From: Paracoccaceae bacterium
GTDB taxonomy: Bacteria; Pseudomonadota; Alphaproteobacteria; Rhodobacterales; Rhodobacteraceae
DNA: 56,017 nucleotides
Reading direction: 5' to 3'
NCBI GenBank assembly: GCA_018222585.1
Contig: JAAFAB010000015.1
Location: 1-56,017 of the forward strand
Part shown: positions 17,182 to 25,127 of the stretch, in pieces
How positions within the stretch are numbered: the stretch's first letter is position 1
Layout: the number at the start of each line of letters is the position of its first letter
Made by a program: the position numbers and the translations under genes
The notes under the pieces: model-generated
What the model was told of the DNA's origin: nothing
What the model saw: the letters and a program-made list of their open reading frames with translations, nothing else
The model's database searches: none

Positions 17182-19236
17182 ATGGCCTGGAGAATTGGCG
17201 TAGATTCCGGAGGCACGTTCACTGATGTGTGCCTCTTTGACGAGGACAGCGGCAAGGTGGAGATCTGGAAAGTCTCCTCGACCCCGGATGACCCCTCGCG
17301 CGGCATCACCACGGGCGTGGTCGAGGGCCTCGACCAGGTTGGCAAGACCGCCAAGGATCTGTCGTTCCTCGGTCACGGCACCACCGTCGCCACCAATGCG
17401 CTGATCGAGCTGCGGGGCGTGAAGACCGGCCTCATCGTGTCGGACGGTTTCCGCGACCTGCTGGAGATTGGTCGGCAGAAGCGCCCGAACCTCTACGACA
17501 TGAACGCGGACAAGCCCGAGCAACTCGTGTCCCGCGACCTGCGCCGCGAAGTGCCGGAGCGGATGAGATACGATGGCACGGTCGATGTGCCGCTCGACGA
17601 GGCCGCGCTGCGCGCCGAACTGCGCGCGCTGGCCGGGCAGGACATCAAGTCGCTCGCGGTCTGCTTCCTCTACGGTTTCCTCAACACCGAGCACGAGGAA
17701 CTGGCCAAGCGCGTGATCGCCGAAGAGCTTCCCGAGGTCTTCGTCTCGACCTCGCATGATGTCGCGCCGGAGTTCCGCGAGTTCGAGCGGCTGTCGACCA
17801 CTGTGGTCAACGCCTATCTCGGTCCGGTCATGCAGCGCTACATCCGCCGCCTCAAGGAGAACCTCGCAGAGATCGGCCTGGAGATCGCGCCACAGCTCAC
17901 CCAGTCCAACGGCGGCGTGATCGGGTTCGACACCGCGGCGAATCTTCCCGTGCGCACCGTGCTTTCCGGCCCTTCGACCGGGGTGGTCGCGGCGCAGGCC
18001 ATCGGGAAGATGTCCGGCTTCGACAACATCATCACCTTCGATGTCGGCGGCACCTCTTCCGACGTGGCCCTGTTGCAGAACGGCGTTTGCCAGCTCACCG
18101 GCGAGGCCGATGTCCATGGCTACCCGATCAAGGCCCCCATGCTCGACATCCACACCGTGGGCGCGGGCGGCGGCTCCATCGCCAATGTCGACAGCGGTGG
18201 CCTGCTCAAGGTCGGGCCGCGTTCGGCCGGGGCCCATCCGGGGCCGGTCTGCTACGGCCTCGGCTCGACCGAACCCACGGTGACCGACGCCAATATCGTG
18301 CTGCAGACCCTCAACCCCGTCGAAATCCTCGGCGGCCGCATGAAGGTGCGCCGCGACCTGGCCGTCGAGAGCGTTCAGCGCCTCGCCGACAAGCTCGGCC
18401 TCGGCGTCATGGAGACCGCTCAGGGCATCATCTCGGTCGTGACGGCCAACATGGCGAAAGCGATCCGCGTGATTTCCGTGCAGCGTGGGCATGACCCGCG
18501 GGACTATGCGCTGATGGCCTTCGGCGGCGCGGGACCGCTTCACGCGGCGCGCCTCGCCCGCGAGCTCGACATGGGGCAGGTTCTCGTGCCGCTGACGCCG
18601 GGAACGCTTTGCGCACTGGGCCTGCTGCTCACCGACCTGCGTGCGGATTTCGCCATCTCGCGCCTGCTGCCTCTCGACGACAGTGCACTGGCCTCCATCG
18701 ACGCCGGCTTCGCCGACCTCATGGGGCAGGCCGCCGCCTGGTTCGATGCCGAGGACATCGCCGAGGACCGCCGCGTGATGACGCGCACCGCGGACATGCG
18801 CTACATGGGCCAGAACTACGAGCTTTCGGTTGCCGTGCCTGCCGGTCCGATCACCTCCGAGACCTTCAAGACACTCGAGGAAGGTTTCGAGGCCGCCCAC
18901 CGTCAACGCTTCGGCTTCGTCGCGGAAGGCGAGCAGATCCAGCTTGTCACCCTGCGCCTGGAGGCGGCCGGCGTCGTCAACAAGGCCCAGTTCAAGCCAC
19001 AGCCCGATGAGGGCCCCGACGCCTCGGCGGCGCAGATCGGCACCCGCGATGTCTACATGGCAGAGGCTGCGGACTTCCTGCCCTGCGCGGTCTACGCCCG
19101 TGACAAACTGCGCCCCGGAAACGTGATCCAGGGCCCCGCCATCGTCGAGCAGATGGACACGACCACGGTCATCCTGCCCGACATGACGGGCTCGGTGGAC
19201 AGCTATCTCAATCTGATCCTGGAGGTGAAGGCATGA
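17182..19236 (+). CDS. hyuA: Hydantoinase/oxoprolinase subunit A
   Basis: A 684-residue ATP-dependent amidohydrolase subunit. RIGVDSGGTFTDVCLFDE at the N-terminus and NIITFDVGGTSSDVALLQNG near residue 285 are the two phosphate-binding loops of the actin-like ATPase fold. The glycine-rich segment TVGAGGGSIANVDSGG and RSAGAHPGPVCYGLG complete the family core. It would activate a lactam or cyclic imide carbonyl by phosphorylation for hydrolysis by HyuB. Homologues include N-methylhydantoinase, 5-oxoprolinase and acetone/acetophenone carboxylases. No third small carboxylase subunit is present, so hydrolysis is more likely than carboxylation. AGGAAGG precedes the ATG. The end overlaps hyuB as ATGA. 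Confidence 0.93.
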   Translation: MAWRIGVDSGGTFTDVCLFDEDSGKVEIWKVSSTPDDPSRGITTGVVEGLDQVGKTAKDLSFLGHGTTVATNALIELRGVKTGLIVSDGFRDLLEIGRQKRPNLYDMNADKPEQLVSRDLRREVPERMRYDGTVDVPLDEAALRAELRALAGQDIKSLAVCFLYGFLNTEHEELAKRVIAEELPEVFVSTSHDVAPEFREFERLSTTVVNAYLGPVMQRYIRRLKENLAEIGLEIAPQLTQSNGGVIGFDTAANLPVRTVLSGPSTGVVAAQAIGKMSGFDNIITFDVGGTSSDVALLQNGVCQLTGEADVHGYPIKAPMLDIHTVGAGGGSIANVDSGGLLKVGPRSAGAHPGPVCYGLGSTEPTVTDANIVLQTLNPVEILGGRMKVRRDLAVESVQRLADKLGLGVMETAQGIISVVTANMAKAIRVISVQRGHDPRDYALMAFGGAGPLHAARLARELDMGQVLVPLTPGTLCALGLLLTDLRADFAISRLLPLDDSALASIDAGFADLMGQAAAWFDAEDIAEDRRVMTRTADMRYMGQNYELSVAVPAGPITSETFKTLEEGFEAAHRQRFGFVAEGEQIQLVTLRLEAAGVVNKAQFKPQPDEGPDASAAQIGTRDVYMAEAADFLPCAVYARDKLRPGNVIQGPAIVEQMDTTTVILPDMTGSVDSYLNLILEVKA

Positions 19237-20870
19237 CCGCACCCGAGAAAATGGCCATCGATCCGATCACGGTCGAGGTGATCGGCTCCGCGCTGCAGTC
19301 CATCGTCGAGGAAATGGGCGAGGCGCTGGTGCGTGCGTCCTATTCGACCAACATCAAGGAGCGGCGCGACTGCTCTACCGCGCTCTTCGATCATCGCGGC
19401 AACACCTTGTGCCAGGCGGAGCACATTCCGATGCACCTTGGCTCTTTCCTGGGGGTGATTCCCGCGATCCGGGAGCGCTTCGAGATGGCGGACATCAGGC
19501 CGGGCGACGTGTTCATGGCCAACGACGCCTATGCCGGCGGCGCGACGCACCTGCCCGACATCGTCCTGGCCGAGCCGATCTTCGTCGATGGCGGGCTTGT
19601 GGCCTGGGCGGTCAACACCGCGCACCATTCGGATTTCGCCGACCGCGGCCATGAGCACATCTATCAGGAAGGCATCCGCATTCCGCCGGTGCGCCTCTAC
19701 CGCGAGGGCGTCCTGAACCAGGACCTGCAGGAGATGTTCCTGCTCAACTGCCAGGTGCCGCGCGAACGCATTTCGGACCTGCGCGCCCAGATGTCGGCCA
19801 ACCGGCTCTGCGTGCAGCGGTTGAGCGACCTCTGCACCAAGTACGGTGCCGCGAAGGTCCTTGCCGCCGGTGACGCCCTGCAGGACTACGCCGAGCGCAA
19901 GATGCGTGCGGCGATCGAGGCGATCCCCGACGGAACCTACAGCTTCGAGGACCAGTTCGACAGCAACCAGTGGTCCGGCGCGATGAGGTTCAAGGTGGAT
20001 ATCACCGTGAGGGGCGACGAGATGCTGCTGGCCTTTGACGGGCCGCCGCAGGTCCGTGGCGGGTTGAACCTGATCTATACCTCGCTTCTGGCCGCGGCCT
20101 ATTTCACCGTGAAATCGGTGCTGGATCCGACCGTGCTGCCGAACGCGGGCCTGGCGCGTCCGCTGACGGTGACCGCCCCCAAGGGCTCGATCCTGAATTG
20201 TGCCCACCCGGCGGCAGTCGAGGGGCGGATCGCCGCCTCGCAGCGCGTGACCGATCTGGTCTACGGGGCGCTTGCCAAGGCGCTGCCCGGCAAGGTCATG
20301 GCGGCCGGCAACGGGTGCTGCACTGGCGCGATCTTCAACGGCGCGGACGAGGACGGCAACATGTGGGTCTACCTCGAGACCATCGGCGGCGGCGGTGGCG
20401 CGCGTCCCGGCGCCGACGGCCTTTCGGGCATCCACGTCGGCCTGACCAATACCTCGAACCTGCCGGTCGAAGCGCTGGAGCTGGAATATCCGCTCACCCT
20501 GCTGCGCTACGAACTTGTGGACGACAGTGCCGGCCTCGGCGAGTTCCGCGGTGGCATGGGGGTGCGACGCGTCTACCGTGCCGAGAAAGCCTGCCGCTTC
20601 ACCGTCGAAAGCTCCCGCGTGGCCTCGCAGCCCTGGGGCCTGGACGGCGGGCTGAGCGCTAGGGGCACCACGCTCGATTTCGGCGACGAACGCACGAGCT
20701 TCGCGGGCATGGTCGACCTGAAGCCCGGGCAGATCGTCTCGATCACCACGCCGGGTGGCGGCGGCTACGGCGACCCCGCGAAGCGCCCCGAAGCGGCCAT
20801 CCGGCGCGACATCGCGGAAGGTCGTGTCAGCGCCGAGCTCGCCAGTGCGACCTACGGCCTGGGCGCCTGA
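19233..20870 (+). CDS. hyuB: Hydantoinase/oxoprolinase subunit B
   Basis: A 545-residue partner of HyuA. ASYSTNIKERRDCSTALFDH and NTLCQAEHIPMHLGSFLGVI near the N-terminus, AVEGRIAASQRVTDLVYGAL in the middle and ITTPGGGGYGDPAKRPEAAI at the C-terminus are hallmark HyuB segments. It carries the metal-dependent hydrolytic site of the A/B complex. The four-base overlap with hyuA indicates coupled translation and a fixed ratio. The exact substrate cannot be read from the sequence. Confidence 0.93.
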   Translation: MTAPEKMAIDPITVEVIGSALQSIVEEMGEALVRASYSTNIKERRDCSTALFDHRGNTLCQAEHIPMHLGSFLGVIPAIRERFEMADIRPGDVFMANDAYAGGATHLPDIVLAEPIFVDGGLVAWAVNTAHHSDFADRGHEHIYQEGIRIPPVRLYREGVLNQDLQEMFLLNCQVPRERISDLRAQMSANRLCVQRLSDLCTKYGAAKVLAAGDALQDYAERKMRAAIEAIPDGTYSFEDQFDSNQWSGAMRFKVDITVRGDEMLLAFDGPPQVRGGLNLIYTSLLAAAYFTVKSVLDPTVLPNAGLARPLTVTAPKGSILNCAHPAAVEGRIAASQRVTDLVYGALAKALPGKVMAAGNGCCTGAIFNGADEDGNMWVYLETIGGGGGARPGADGLSGIHVGLTNTSNLPVEALELEYPLTLLRYELVDDSAGLGEFRGGMGVRRVYRAEKACRFTVESSRVASQPWGLDGGLSARGTTLDFGDERTSFAGMVDLKPGQIVSITTPGGGGYGDPAKRPEAAIRRDIAEGRVSAELASATYGLGA

Positions 20871-20952
20871 ACGGTCTGACCTGCCGTCGCGGGGCGCGCA
20901 GAACGCGCCCCGCCCCCGCCCGATCCATCTCCTCCTGAGCAAAGAAAGCCTC

Positions 20953-22326
20953 ATGATTAACAGTGAAACCAGAGGGTTCGTCCCCTCGCTGAACACGGTC
21001 GCGAGCGAGTCCGATCTTCCGGCGGAAACTGATGTCGTCGTCATCGGCGGCGGCACGGCGGGCGTGTCGACCGCGCTTTTCCTCGCCGAGAAGGGCGTGC
21101 GCGTGACCCTGTGTGAAAAGGGCGAGATTGCCGCCGAACAGTCGTCGCGCAACTGGGGCTGGACACGACAGATGGGCCGTGACCCGCTTGAGATGCCGCT
21201 CACCATCCAGAGCCTCAACCTCTGGCGGACGCTCAAGGACCGTTTCGGCATCGAGACGGGCTACAAGGAAACCGGCATCGTCTATGTCTGCGAGAAGGAC
21301 TGGGAGATCGAGCAGGCGCAGGGCTGGGCCCGGACCGGCAAGGACCACGGCCTGCCCCTGCGAGAGCTGACCTCGCGCGAGATCGCCGAGATGGTGCCGG
21401 GCATCGCCACTTGTCAGACATACGGCCTGCACACCGCGACCGACGGACGTGCGGAACCTGCGCTGGCCGTTCCCGCCTTCGCCGAAGCGGCCATCCGCCT
21501 GGGTGCAAAGATCGTCACCCGATGCGCGGTGCGTGGCTTCGAGAAATCGGGCGGCGCCATTTCCGCGGTCGTCACCGAGAAGGGCACGATCAGATGCAAT
21601 TCGGTGGTGGTCGCGGGCGGCGTCTGGACGCGTCCGTTCCTTCGCAACATGGGCGTGCACCTGCCGCAGCTCAACATCATCGCTGCCGCTGCGCGGGTGG
21701 AGGTGCCGGGCAACCAGCACAACGGACCCGATTTCCCTATGGGCGGCGCGGCCTTCGGCCTGCGCAAACGCTCTGACGGCGGCTATACCGTGGGTCCGCG
21801 CAACATCAACATCGCCCCGATCACGCCCGACAGTTTCCGGCTGTTCTCCGACTACCTGCCGGTCTTCCTGAAAAGCTGGCGCGAGCTGCGGCTGCGGTTC
21901 GGCAAGGACTTCTTTGACGAGCTGATGTCGCGCAAGCGCTGGTCGCTCGATCAGGTCACCCCCTTCGAGGCGGTGCGGGTGCTCAACCCCGATCCTTCCG
22001 ACTGGATGCTCGAACGTGCGCTTAAGGGCATGCGCGAAACGCTCCCCGCGTTCAGGGACGCGAAGGTCACCCACGCCTGGGGGGGCGCGATCGATGCCAC
22101 GGCCGACGGTGTCCCGGTGATCGACGGTGTCGCGCAGGTGCCGGGCCTCTATATCGCCGCGGGTCTTTCGGGCCACGGCTTCGGCGCCGGCCCGGCGGTA
22201 GGCCAGCTGATGTCGGAGCTGGTGACGGGAACAGATACGACGGTCGACCCGACCCCCTTCAAGTACAACCGCTTCCGTTCCACCAGGCGCTTCGCCCCAT
22301 GGGAGCCACGGCAGGCGTCGGCCTGA
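20953..22326 (+). CDS. FAD-dependent amine/amino-acid oxidoreductase (DAO family)
   Basis: A 457-residue flavoprotein. DVVVIGGGTAGVSTALFLAE is the GxGxxG nucleotide-binding loop, and SSRNWGWTRQMGRDPLEMP follows, as in sarcosine and glycine oxidase relatives. The C-terminal GLYIAAGLSGHGFGAGPAVG is the second FAD contact seen in the DAO family. The ATG at 20953 begins just before the flavin domain. It is the third gene of the hyuAB operon. It probably oxidises the N-substituted amino acid or amine released by HyuAB, yielding a carbonyl product. The exact substrate is not known. Confidence 0.88.
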   Translation: MINSETRGFVPSLNTVASESDLPAETDVVVIGGGTAGVSTALFLAEKGVRVTLCEKGEIAAEQSSRNWGWTRQMGRDPLEMPLTIQSLNLWRTLKDRFGIETGYKETGIVYVCEKDWEIEQAQGWARTGKDHGLPLRELTSREIAEMVPGIATCQTYGLHTATDGRAEPALAVPAFAEAAIRLGAKIVTRCAVRGFEKSGGAISAVVTEKGTIRCNSVVVAGGVWTRPFLRNMGVHLPQLNIIAAAARVEVPGNQHNGPDFPMGGAAFGLRKRSDGGYTVGPRNINIAPITPDSFRLFSDYLPVFLKSWRELRLRFGKDFFDELMSRKRWSLDQVTPFEAVRVLNPDPSDWMLERALKGMRETLPAFRDAKVTHAWGGAIDATADGVPVIDGVAQVPGLYIAAGLSGHGFGAGPAVGQLMSELVTGTDTTVDPTPFKYNRFRSTRRFAPWEPRQASA

Positions 22327-22387
22327 CCGGTCCCGATGCGGGCCGCCCCCGCATGCCACCACAAGACCCGAGAGGGAAGGAATACCC

Positions 22388-23416
22388 ATGACCTACGTCC
22401 CAAGCGACACCCGCTACGACAGCATGATCTACAACACCTGCGGCACGAGCGGCCTCAAACTTCCGGCGATCTCGCTGGGCCTCTGGCACAACTTCGGCCA
22501 TGATAAGGCCCATGAGACGAAGCGCGCGATCTGCCAGACCGCCTTCGACCTCGGGATCACCCACTTCGACCTGGCCAACAACTACGGCCCGCCGGCCGGC
22601 TCGGCCGAGGAAGCCTTCGGGGAAATCCTGCGCACCGACTTCAAGGGCTATCGCGACGAGCTGCTGATTTCCTCCAAGGCCGGCTGGGACATGTGGCCCG
22701 GCCCCTACGGCGATGGCGGTTCGCGCAAGTACCTGATGTCGTCCTGCGACCAGTCCCTGAAACGCCTGGGTGTGGACTACGTGGATATCTTCTACTCGCA
22801 CCGCTTCGATCCGAACACGCCCCTGGAAGAGACCATGGGGGCGCTCGACAGCATCGTGCGCCAGGGCAAGGCGCTCTACGTCGGGATCTCGAGCTACAAT
22901 TCGGAAATGACCCGCAAGGCCGCGGCCATCCTCAAGGATCTCGGCACGCCCTGCCTCATCCACCAGCCGAGCTACAACATGCTCAACCGCTGGCTCGAGC
23001 GGGACGGCCTGAAGGAAACGCTGGCAGAGCTTGGCATGGGGTCGATCGTCTTCACGCCGCTGGCGCAGGGGATGCTGACCAACAAGTACCTCAAGGGCAT
23101 GCCCGAAGGCAGCCGCGGTTCGCGCGGCGCCACCCTGAGCGAGGACTTCCTGTCCGAAGAGAACATCGAGAACATCCGCCAGCTCAACCGGATCGCCGAA
23201 GGCCGGGGCCAGTCTCTGGCGCAGATGGCGATTGCATGGTGCCTGCGGGGCGGGGCCATCACCTCGGCGCTGATCGGAGCATCGAAGCCGCAGCAGGTCA
23301 TCGACTGCGTCGGTGCGCTCGGTAACGTCGAATTCACGGCCGAGGAACTGGCCGAGATCGACCGCTACGCCGTGGAAGGCGACATCAACCTCTGGGCTGG
23401 CGCGACGAACTCCTGA
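22388..23416 (+). CDS. gpr: Aldo/keto reductase, YghZ-type
   Basis: A 342-residue NADPH-dependent aldo/keto reductase. The run of ICGTSGL-like start, AISLGLWHNFGH, GITHFDLANNYGPPAGSAEE, MWPGPYGDGGSRKYL and YVDIFYSHRFDPNTP follows E. coli YghZ (L-glyceraldehyde-3-phosphate reductase) closely. Catalytic Asp/Tyr lie in FDLANNY, with Lys in SSKAG and His in YSHR. AGAGGGAAGG precedes the ATG. As the last gene of the operon it would detoxify an aldehyde formed upstream. An intrinsic terminator follows. Confidence 0.93.
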   Translation: MTYVPSDTRYDSMIYNTCGTSGLKLPAISLGLWHNFGHDKAHETKRAICQTAFDLGITHFDLANNYGPPAGSAEEAFGEILRTDFKGYRDELLISSKAGWDMWPGPYGDGGSRKYLMSSCDQSLKRLGVDYVDIFYSHRFDPNTPLEETMGALDSIVRQGKALYVGISSYNSEMTRKAAAILKDLGTPCLIHQPSYNMLNRWLERDGLKETLAELGMGSIVFTPLAQGMLTNKYLKGMPEGSRGSRGATLSEDFLSEENIENIRQLNRIAEGRGQSLAQMAIAWCLRGGAITSALIGASKPQQVIDCVGALGNVEFTAEELAEIDRYAVEGDINLWAGATNS

Positions 23417-23457
23417 TCCGCTGCCGCCGGCGTCGCAAGGCCGACCCCCGGCCCGTG

Positions 23458-23491
23458 AGAGCCCCGTTCCCGACCTGGGACGGGGCTCTTT
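23458..23491 (+). terminator. Terminator of the hyuAB operon
   Basis: AGAGCCCCGT (23458-23467) pairs with ACGGGGCTCT (23480-23489), with CCC/GGG pairs extending inward and a short T-run after the stem. It ends the hyuA-to-reductase transcript, so later signals in this gap need another origin. Confidence 0.8.
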
Positions 23492-23700
23492 CGCACAGCA
23501 CCCAACGGATCGAACCATGGTCAGCCTTGCGCTGCCAACCGGTTCGGGCAGTGGATCGCGGCGCGGTTTGTGGGCCCCTTCGCGCAGCGAGCCACCGACG
23601 AAAACATCGTCGGCCTTCCCCCGGTCGTGCCAGTTCCCGCCCCTCCCGCTCTTTTGCACTACATACCGAGCGGCCCTGCGTCCGGTCAGGGCACCAAGGG

Positions 23701-23875
23701 GGGGGTGCGTAGGGGTTGCATAGGGGGTTGCATAGGGGGTGCGTACCCCCTCTCAGACGCCCGAAAACGGCCCAAAAAGGGTTGCATAAGCGAGAAGTCG
23801 TGTAACCCACATTACATGAATGCAACCCCCAAGCCGCTCTTAAACCCCTTATTTTCATGAGACGAGGGGTTGCAT
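23701..23875 (+). repeat. Tandem GGGGTTGCATA iteron-like repeats
   Basis: Four abutting units of 10-12 bases run from 23701 to 23745: GGGGGTGCGT, AGGGGTTGCAT, AGGGGGTTGCAT and AGGGGGTGCGTA. Single copies follow at about 23778 (GGGTTGCATA), inverted at about 23820 (TGCAACCCCC) and direct at about 23865 (GGGGTTGCATG). The pattern of clustered and dispersed copies in both orientations is that of protein-binding iterons. The unit differs from the 22-bp iterons at the repA origin. Confidence 0.7.
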
Positions 23876-24496
23876 GCGCGGCCCGATTCCGACTTTTTTC
23901 CGCGACCGGGTTGTATTGATCGGCAGACACTCGCCGAAAAGTTGCGATCACCGAGACACCAGACAGAGCAAGGGTCGCACCTAGAGACCGGCACAGCGCG
24001 AACCAGACGCACCCCAACCACAGACCTCAACCGGGAAGCAAACCGACCAAGACACGGCACTGCAGCGCGGACCAGGGAACGACAACACCGCAACCACCAA
24101 GAGACCAAGCAGAGGGCTCAACACGGCAAGAAACAGGCGCCGGACTGGACAGAGGGTGCACATACACAGGGCACAGCGTGGGCGGAGGGAGCAGAGCGCG
24201 CGCTCAGGCAAGAGAGGGCGGCATAGAGGTGCGAGAGCGCAGGGCGTGTAGGAGGCGTGTAGGAGAGGAGAGCAGATGAGGGGCTCTGTGGATGAGAGAG
24301 GATAGATGGCGTGTCAGGTGAGCGATCAGAGGCGTGTACAAGAAGCGCAAGGAGGCGGCGGAGAGGAACATGGTAGAGGAGGTTGGCGGCCGGCGCCGCG
24401 TCCTTCCCTCTCCCGATCCTGCCCCAACCCACTCCCTCGCGAACCCCCACCCAAGCCCTCAACCAGCGCACCAGGCCCAGAGTCATCAAGTTCGCG

Positions 24497-24664
24497 TGTC
24501 ACCTGACAGTACCTACACTCACCTCAACAGCGATGCTCAAACGCTGTCACGCATCTGCCCGGAGGTGCAGCTGGTCGAGAGATCAGCCTTTCTTGTGTTT
24601 TAGCAGCACCGGGCCCCTGCTGCTCACCTTGGGGCGGTTCTCTCAGAGGATCGCCCTTCTTTTT
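24497..24664 (+). ncRNA. Candidate structured non-coding RNA
   Basis: Consecutive stems lead into an intrinsic terminator: ACAGCG (24527-24532) with CGCTGT (24542-24547); GCATCT (24551-24556) with AGGTGC (24563-24568); GCTGGTC (24570-24576) with GATCAGC (24581-24587) around a GAGA tetraloop; AGCAGCA (24602-24608) with TGCTGCT (24618-24624); then the terminator stem at 24632-24656. No protein gene explains the terminator. The 5' end is not known and may lie several hundred bases upstream. Conservation in relatives would be the key test. Confidence 0.4.
24632..24664 (+). terminator. Strong intrinsic terminator without a protein gene
   Basis: GGGCGGTTCTC (24632-24642) pairs over 11 positions with GAGGATCGCCC (24646-24656), including two G-T pairs, around a 3-base loop. 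TTCTTTTT follows. Its form is near ideal for plus-strand termination. Confidence 0.85.
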
Positions 24665-24680
24665 GGCCGGAGCAGAGGAT

Positions 24681-24802
24681 GCGGACCGGGCGCTTCCCTC
24701 GAGGGATAGAGGAGCCGTTCACTCTCTTTATGTGTATTTGTTAAGTATATATCTTATAGGTCTATTACATAGAGAGTGCGCGGACTTTGCTTTCCCTCGA
24801 GG
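24681..24802. repeat. Direct repeats flanking an AT-rich palindrome
   Basis: GCGGAC plus a GC-rich spacer and TTCCCTCGAGG occurs at 24681-24704 and again at 24780-24802, 99 bases apart. Between the copies lies a stretch of roughly 25% GC whose ends, ACTCTCTTTATGT (24721-24733) and ACATAGAGAGT (24767-24777), are inverted repeats with a two-base bulge. The first copy also contains the palindrome TCCCTCGAGGGA (24695-24706). An easily melted palindrome between direct repeats suggests an origin, a resolution site or a transfer site. Confidence 0.55.
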
Positions 24803-25127
24803 ACATGCAGACCTCCCGGGCACCAAAATCGAGGCCACCTATAGCAGGGTTTTCTGGATTTCTCCGGTCAAAACAAGAGCTTGTAGGAATGGATGGACCT
24901 CCCCGGGTGTCTATACGGCGGCACGGCGCGGCAGGTCCGTTTTGGCCCGACCTCGAAAAACGGCCCGTACAGCGCGATCTTGGGGTCAAGATGACCCGGT
25001 GCACCTAGAAAACCCGAGATAACCACTCAGGCGCGCGCACAGCGGCTCCTCGGTGCATTTGGGGGCGTGTCGGTAGGTGTGGTTTCGGTCGGCGGCAAGG
25101 AATGGGTCGATCCGGGCAGGGTGGCAG

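Larger units (their letters stand above)
23492..25127. other. 1.6-kb non-coding region with dense signals
   Basis: No convincing protein gene on either strand. The frames present (for example 23870-24226 plus) give Arg/Thr/Gln-rich, low-complexity translations without family features. The region holds tandem GGGGTTGCATA repeats, a 7-bp hairpin at 23595-23613, a long purine-rich run (about 24080-24390) followed by a C-rich run (about 24400-24480), a chain of hairpins with a strong terminator (24497-24664), and direct repeats around an AT-rich palindrome (24681-24802). This density suggests a functional locus such as an RNA gene, a second origin or a transfer/recombination site. Confidence 0.6.

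Noticed and set aside
16831..19242. Long open frame on the minus strand (803 codons)
   Set aside because: It is antisense to hyuA, and the translation is Gly/His/Arg-rich without domains. hyuA has canonical motifs, so the antisense frame is a shadow.
23701..23745. Tandem repeats as a CRISPR array
   Set aside because: Units are only 10-12 bases and abut without spacers, and no cas genes are present.
23870..24226. Possible 118-residue protein in the gene-free region
   Set aside because: Low-complexity Arg/Thr/Gln-rich translation, no ribosome site and no family resemblance. The strand bias of the DNA explains the open frame.
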